A DNA stretch of 64,000 bases. Source: Anastatus disparis (lineage: Eukaryota; Arthropoda; Insecta; Hymenoptera; Eupelmidae). The position numbers and the translations under genes were made by a program. The notes under the pieces are model-generated. The model was not told the origin of the DNA. It searched no databases and saw nothing but the letters and a program-made list of their open reading frames with translations. This document shows positions 58,071-64,000 of this stretch, piece after piece. The DNA is taken from positions 8,122,001 to 8,186,000 of the forward strand of contig JAFFSR010000004.1 in assembly GCA_017163975.1 (NCBI GenBank), in the 5' to 3' direction. How positions within the stretch are numbered: position 1 is the first letter of the stretch; the number at the start of each line of letters is the position of its first letter.

Positions 58071-60152
58071 CAGTGAGGTCCAATAAAATGTAGCCACCTT
58101 TCAGAAAAAAAGTAGTAATTACAAAATTTTGTATCTCAACCAATAAAGGTTGTACAGAACTTTACGACCACTCATTTTAACAAATGGTAAGGACTTTTTA
58201 ATGGTATATTGGCTATTTCATTTCGATTATTTGTCTAGGAAAGATTAAAACTTAAAAATAGGAAAAAACAAATTTTTTTTCTCCTGTGTTTAAATTTTAA
58301 TAATTTTTTGTTAATTGATGGTACAAACATTTTACACCGCTGGTTTTTAAAAGTATTTTGCTTAACTTGAAATATATTTTTTATTTTTTTTTTTTAGGTT
58401 CAAAAGTGACCGAGATTTATCGAATTTTCTTCATAAAAAGGTTTTTTTTTTATTTTTCCGATATCTGCTTAATGAGAGGAGATATAGAAAAATGCCAAAT
58501 AAAAAAAGTGCATTTTTTATGTAGAATAACCTACAATTTCCTCAAAATTTCTCATTCAAAATACAATTTCTTAAAAAGAGTATGGTATACATGCATATAA
58601 GAATACCGCAGCAATATAAAAAAAATATTAATGCACAAAACATTTTGAGAAAATTGAAGGTTATTCTACATAAAAATGAAATATTTTTTTATTTAGCATT
58701 TTTCTATATATCTCCTCTAATTAAGCAGATATTGGAAAAATAAAAAAGACTCTGTTTTTAACGGAAATCGCTAAATCTCGGTCAATTTTGAAGCTAGAAA
58801 AAGAAAATTAAAAATAAATTTAAAGTTTAGCAAAATATGTTTAAAACTAGCGGTGAAAAATTGTTCTACCATCATTTTCAGAAAAATTATTCAAATTTCA
58901 ACACAGGCAAAAAAAATTTTTTTACACGGCGTTCAGAAAATTCGTTTATTGGTGCCTGATTTCCATACCGAAAATGCCTGTTTACCGCACGAAAAATTGA
59001 GCGTGCGAAAATTTAAAAAGCGTGTAGAAAATTTATTTCTTGATTTTTTAATGAATTTATCGCGCGCTTTTTAGATTTTCGCGCACTTAATTCTTCGTGC
59101 ACTAAACAGGCATTCTTGATATGGATTTGAGACATCGGAAATTCAAAACGCTTTTTAATGCGAACGTAAAACATCAGTGAGTGCCCGATGAAAATATTAT
59201 TTCAAATATATTGAGTCGATCAATTGCCTTTTATATCCCCACTCTTGTATACATTGTCTTTGTTTAAATAATTTTCTTTCAATGCCTACGTGCAAACATT
59301 ACATTCTCATTTTTATAATATTAAACACATAACAAATTTATTCTATTTGTTATAATATTATTTTTCTTTTTTACAATTTTAATTTTTTTATTTTATTTTT
59401 CTTCAAATTATTATGAACGTTAACTGTAATAAAATTAAAAAACTTTCTTTATTTTTGTTATAATGTTCTTTCTGTGATTAGAAAATGATTTTATTATTTT
59501 TTCATTCGGGAGTAAAATAAAATGAAACAATACGCTTCTTGATGCGAACGTAAACTATTACTGACCGCTCTTTAATTTACTATTTTATTTTTCTTTATTG
59601 AATTATTATACTTATACTGTCATAATATTTTATAATATTTTTTCCTTGGTTAAAATATTATTTTATTATTATATTTTTCTTTGTTTGTAAAAATTATCTT
59701 ACAAAGATAGTGTCAAGACATTCAATTTATATTGTAACATATCGTGTATCTTTATCTTTTGTTATAAACATTTAATTACACGTTTTAAATTGTAAAATTT
59801 TTGCACGTTTATTTGTAGAATTACTATATTCTTGAATGATGATAAAATTTTCCGAACCTTGTAAAAAAAAAGGTAAATAACACTGCGCTCGAGTGGCAAT
59901 CTTCGCGCGTAGGGTAAAGACCTATTTTCTGCAATAGTTGAGTAAATACCATTTTTTTTTTATTGACAAATCATCATATTTCCCAGATAAGTACTCAAAA
60001 TGAAATTGCCAATATACTATGAATAAGTCCTTACAAATACGTTTAAAATGAGTGGTCGTTGATTACTGTACGACCCTTATTTGCTGCAACACAAAATTTA
60101 ATAATTACTCCATTTTTCTGAAGAGTGTCTCCGTTTTATAGGACCCCACTGT
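58071..60152. mobile_element. 2.1-kb Tc1/mariner-type non-autonomous element with nested palindromes
   Basis: CAGTGAGGTCCAATAAAA at the left and TTTTATAGGACCCCACTG at the right, both bordered by TA. Inverted arms continue for 150-200 bp (AAAATTTTGT, AAATGAGTGGTCGT, AAGTCCTTAC, CAATATACYAT). No transposase frame is present. The interior holds an inner fold-back (about 58330-58860, with CCGATATCTGCTTAATGAGAGG and its mirror) and a small palindrome at 58973-59114. The ORFs at 58358 and 58853 cross these palindromes and look accidental. Confidence 0.85.
58973..59114. repeat. Nested palindrome with AATGCCTGTTTA ends
   Basis: AATGCCTGTTTA..GCACGAA at the left is mirrored by TTCGTGCACTAAACAGGCATT at the right. 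The arms include TTTTCGCGCGC-type CpG-rich stretches. It may be a separate tiny MITE inserted in the Tc1-type element. Confidence 0.75.
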
Positions 60153-60154
60153 AT

Positions 60155-61470
60155 TATTAATCAGTATTTCGAATTTTATATTATGTGCACATATGTTAGG
60201 ATAAAAAAATGAAAATATATATTTCTAAAATAAGTATATGTACTTTCATTTTATAAAATGGAATAAATTTCACTTAATAATTATTTATTTCTTAGACAGT
60301 ATTTATTTTGAAATTATTACATGATAAATTAACGCTCCATGTATATTAATAATTTTTGTAAATTAACACCAAAAGTTACTTCGATAAATCACAAAGAAAA
60401 GACAAAAATTAAGAATAAAACATTGCTCAATATTAGCAACAAAGTGTTCATATTAATTTATTAATATTAATTTGTTAATATAAAATGAAATACAAACAAT
60501 ATTAAATGATGTATAACTTTTATAATTGTAATCTCCTCAGGCAATAAAACTATAAAAAAAATTATTTAAACCTTTATAAATATTATAGTATGTTCTTCAT
60601 TTGGATTATATTGAATTTTTTTATAACTTTTTTTTTGTAATTCGTTTATTATGATGGATTATATTTGAAACCCGCCACCTTTTTAGTAGAAAATATTAAT
60701 TTTAGTATGATATAAAAAAACCAAATAAAGTATTTGTTTAAAATGAAAAAAGGAATCGTTACTTCTGATTTTTTTATTAATAAATGTCAAAATTGAAATG
60801 TCATAAAATGTTTACGCAATTTATGGAGATATTTTACAAGTGTGATAATTTTATGTTGTCGATTGCAATACATAAGGTTATTAAAAGTTCAGTGTTTTTT
60901 CAACAATTTTTTTAATTAATGCATAAAAAAGTATATATTTTAATTCAAAAACTTATTTTTTCTAATAGAGATTGTTGCCCAATAAATTAAATATTAAAAA
61001 AGGCATTATTTATAAATATTATTTATAATTTATATATATATTAATCACTATAAAAAGAAATTACTTGCCGCACAATGAACCTTTTATACACTTTTTGTAA
61101 AACATACGAACGTTACTTTGAAATTACATAGACGCGATTAATTAAAGTTAAAAAAAAATAATGTATTTATTAACATGAAAAATGGAACATAAAATAATAC
61201 AGACATGTTCCATCTTTTTAAAAGGTCCAATATTATTTAAAATAAAATACAAAATATTATATTTAGTGAAATGAGTGCAATCACTTGAACTTTACTACAA
61301 CTCTTTTAATGCTTAACATCATTTTGGAACACCCATAACTGTCAATGTTTTTATTGCCTATTTAGTTATAAAAATTTTCTACAATTAACAGAAATGTTAC
61401 ATTCTTATCACTAATTTTAAAACTTGTTAAATAGAAATATATTAAAATGTTATTAAATATTTATATTTGA
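60155..61470. other. AT-rich DNA
   Basis: I see no coding exon and no clear repeat. Confidence 0.35.
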
Positions 61471-61474
61471 CTAC

Positions 61475-61630
61475 TGTTGAGGTTGGAATAAAGCACAGTA
61501 TGCAACTCCGGAGCAAAGTGTAATTTCTCTCTGGAGGATTTGCTCCTGTTGCTTCGCTTCGCTTGCCCGGATCACAGACTTCCCCTCAAGCGAAAATTAC
61601 GACTCAACTCCCTACCTTCATAATAAACTA
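61475..61630. repeat. Palindromic GC-rich block with GCTTCGCTTCGCTTG core
   Basis: GAGGTTGGAATAAAG... at the left and ...CCCTACCTTCATAATAAAC at the right enclose GCTTCGCTTCGCTTGCCC, the reverse complement of the CAAGCGAAGCGA core at 470. CTCCGGAGCAAAGTGTAATTT and AAAATTACGACTCAACTCC are imperfect mirrors. It belongs with the block at 430-527. Confidence 0.55.
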
Positions 61631-62015
61631 TTAAATATTATTACAAAAATGTGTATTTCATGAAGTTATTAAATAATTAAAAGCTTATTTAAAGTTGCAA
61701 AAAATTTTTTTATTGATTTTAAATAAATTTCAAAAATTTCATTTGATATTTTAATTTTCCATATGACAACCTAAGCAGAGAAGAGTTATTAAAAAAAATG
61801 TATCTGTAAACTACAATAAAATATGAATTAATAAATCTCATACTCATTGCTCTTTATTGATTCGAAAATTTTTATGTTTAATTTCGTAATTTCCGAAGAG
61901 TTATATACATATTAATTGATTATAATTATGTTAAAAAGCGTTTATAAATTTTATTTATAAGTTTTTTGCGGTTATAATTTCAAAAGGAATATGTACCCGC
62001 GTAAAAAAAATTCGT
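61631..62015. other. AT-rich DNA
   Basis: Nothing visible. Confidence 0.35.
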
Positions 62016-62215
62016 ATTGCCAAGATATTGGTGAAACAATATCCAATATATTGCATTTATTTAATAATCCGTTGGCAAAATTTTTCCAATATTTCGCCAA
62101 CATTTAGCATTTATCAATCCCTAGGGCCAAAACCCACATTATTCCCACATATTGGCAATATATTGGATATTGCTGATATATTGGATATTGCTATATCAAT
62201 ATGTATAATGATAAA
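62015..62215. repeat. Inverted repeats rich in GCCAATATATTGG
   Basis: GCCAAGATATTGG, CCAATATATTGC, GCCAA..CCAATATTTCGCC and ATTGGCAATATATTGGATATTGC make a cluster of short palindromes around CCAATATTGG. Right part mirrors left part imperfectly about position 62120. The ORF here is a by-product. Confidence 0.6.
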
Positions 62216-62640
62216 TAATTTCAAATAAAAAATCAAAGTTTTACCACATTTAATTGAAAACTTTTTAACTTTTTTTTATATCATATCTATAAAGTATACA
62301 ATATAGGTGATATTAAAATCTTTAATATAATATATAAAAATAAAATATTGGTAAATTCAATTCAGAAATCTTTTTTTGCAAAACAAAAAATATATTTAGT
62401 AAACAAATTTTTCAAGTCAAATTTTACGAATATAAATATAGCAAAAAATCTATTATACTAATTGTATATTTACATTACAATTTGGTCGAAATAATTTCTG
62501 AGTAACAGAAATGTTAAATCAAATTTAATCAACACAAATCGATTTATGTCATTTTTGTAAATAAGAAAAAGATTAAATCATTTTTAATTTTAATAAATAC
62601 AACTTAAAGAAAATAGTTCATATATTTTATTGTTCAAAAT
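62216..62640. other. AT-rich DNA
   Basis: Nothing visible. Confidence 0.35.
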
Positions 62641-62644
62641 TTAA

Positions 62645-63255
62645 TCGCCCAAAAAAGTACCATTTACAGCTTACCTATGTACAGTCCCCGTCGCAGGTCA
62701 GCGCGCGGGTGCACGTATACAGTACTTTTTGAGCGATTAATAGGTCCCTAGTAACATTGATCCTGGCCGGTACGTACCCGCAACCAGTTTTTGGGTACGT
62801 TGGCACTAACGGTGGTTCAAACACAGATCGCACCGAGAACGTTCCCTTTTGGATGTAAATGTCCGCTAAGGTGGCAACATATCGTACCTGGAACGTTTTT
62901 CATCCTAAAAAATAACGTTCCCGTAACGTTCCAGCACTGAATCACTGTACGTTCTTGGTCCGTAATTTGGAACGCACTTGGCACGTAGCTGAAACGATCC
63001 TAAATAATAATATAAAATTTCGTGCAAATATTGATATCCAAACGTGAACGTTTCCGGTACGTACAAAGAACAAAAATTAAAACGCTGCTGCAACGTACGC
63101 GGTACGTAGCTACAATGTTTCAAAATTTATTATCATATCCTACTGTAATTGTTCGGTACGTTCCCGCAACGTATTGGCTCATCAAGTTAATAATGGCACA
63201 TTCTTGGTAACCGTTTTGGTACGATCTTCGTACGTCGTGGGTACGTTCCGACACA
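62645..63255. repeat. GTACGT-rich degenerate repeat cluster
   Basis: CGCCCAAAAAAGTACC..TACAG at 62645 and CTGTATACAGTACTTTTTGAGCG-type sequence at 62715-62740 are inverted and form a small separate element. From about 62770 to 63250 a motif of the form GGTACGTTCCNGCAACGT recurs in both orientations about a dozen times (for example GGTACGTACC, AACGTTCCC, GGTACGTAGC, GTACGTTCCGAC). This is strikingly CpG-rich for the window. No coding frame of any credibility. Confidence 0.7.
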
Positions 63256-64000
63256 ATTTCAAATAAAATTTCCAAGTCATTTTATTAAATAAATACAATG
63301 AATATACGGAATGTAATTAGTTACTTTTTATTGAATAAATACAATAAATATATGAAATGTAATTAGTATTAATAAATAACATTGAAAACGCAGCTCAATA
63401 TTTTTCGCTTTTTGCAATAACAATAATCAAAGTTACCTAATTGGAAATGCTCTTTATTAAAAAAAAAACTATATAAAAAATAACTTAAATCGCGATTCAT
63501 ACAGTTGCACTTAGTATTATTAAAATAAGCTTCATTTCACAAAATATTAATAAACTAATATAAATTTCAGGTTACACAGGTAAATATAAAATAATTAATT
63601 ATGTACTTATTTTTGTATGTTTTTACACGTAATCCAATATTTTTTGAATAAATAGCATTTTGAATTATGTAATTTATGTAAATTTTATCTATTCATGTTC
63701 TAGAATACTTAAAATACCAGTTTCAATTTCTCAAAGTTTGACAATTTTATATTTATTATACATTGAAAAGACATATTCATATGCATCTTTTAAATACACA
63801 TACCTAAGCCTTGCAATGTTACAATAAAGATATTTGTACGTATACAACTTTGTGATCAGTTGGTCAAGGACAGCTTTTGACAACTCGACCGCAATAATTT
63901 AGTTGAGCTTTTGTAAAGTTAACTTCTGAGGTGAACAAAATATTAGTTGTTAATTCAAAATTATAAATACGAGTCAGAAATGAAAGATTCATATAAAATA
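63256..64000. other. AT-rich DNA at the window end
   Basis: I see no gene or clear repeat, apart from a short duplicated AATGAATATACGGAATGTAATTAGT / AATAAATATATGAAATGTAATTAGT pair at 63297-63368. Confidence 0.4.

Noticed and set aside
58358..59074. ORFs inside the 2.1-kb Tc1-type element as a possible transposase
   Set aside because: They cross nested palindromes and contain no DDE/D motif or helix-turn-helix of Tc1/mariner transposases.
62905..63210. Overlapping ORFs on both strands in the GTACGT cluster
   Set aside because: They are consequences of palindromic CpG-rich repeats with few stop codons; no start context or family features.

Overview
This window is AT-rich animal nuclear DNA with spliced genes. 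It is almost certainly from an insect: it carries two divergent chemosensory ionotropic receptors, M1-type aminopeptidases, C2H2 zinc-finger genes, a THAP exon, tRNA-derived SINEs and dense inverted-repeat (MITE) elements. A hymenopteran such as a parasitoid wasp is my guess from the overall style. The sequence does not prove it. There are no prokaryotic features, CRISPR arrays or rRNA genes.

Layout. 1-10 kb: repeat-dominated DNA with several nested fold-back elements that share one core, a decayed tandem-module ORF on the minus strand (2273-3352) with its own TATA box, a 30/60-bp minisatellite, and an isolated first exon at 8390. 11.4-23.7 kb: two tandem ionotropic-receptor-like genes on the plus strand (about 635 and 644 codons), built from matching exons but differing by one intron. 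28.2-46.4 kb: two M1 aminopeptidase-like genes arranged head to head around a 687-bp intergenic region. The minus-strand copy is truncated and has lost its whole catalytic centre. The plus-strand copy is full length (974 codons once one homopolymer frameshift is allowed for) but has a mutated zinc-binding motif. Its 11.6-kb first intron hosts two minus-strand C2H2 zinc-finger paralogs made by a segmental duplication, plus an orphan exon of a third. 48.4-53.2 kb: a 4.8-kb DNA transposon with 15-bp terminal inverted repeats and a TTAA target-site duplication. It encodes a Mutator/Kolobok-like DDE transposase that runs into a DEDDh 3'-5' exonuclease domain with all five catalytic residues. 53.4-64 kb: an approximately 180-bp satellite-like array, a THAP first exon, a 2.1-kb Tc1/mariner-type non-autonomous element with nested palindromes, a GTACGT-rich repeat cluster and otherwise featureless AT-rich DNA.

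How parts relate. Genes come as local duplicates (two receptors, two aminopeptidases, two-plus zinc-finger genes), and one member of a pair is often decaying. Three insertion events can be dated relative to their surroundings because an uninterrupted copy of the target lies in the same window: the Tc1-like MITE in zinc-finger gene B, the TTAA MITE in the satellite, and the transposase-exonuclease element. Several frameshifts fall in homopolymers, so some apparent pseudogenisation could be assembly error.
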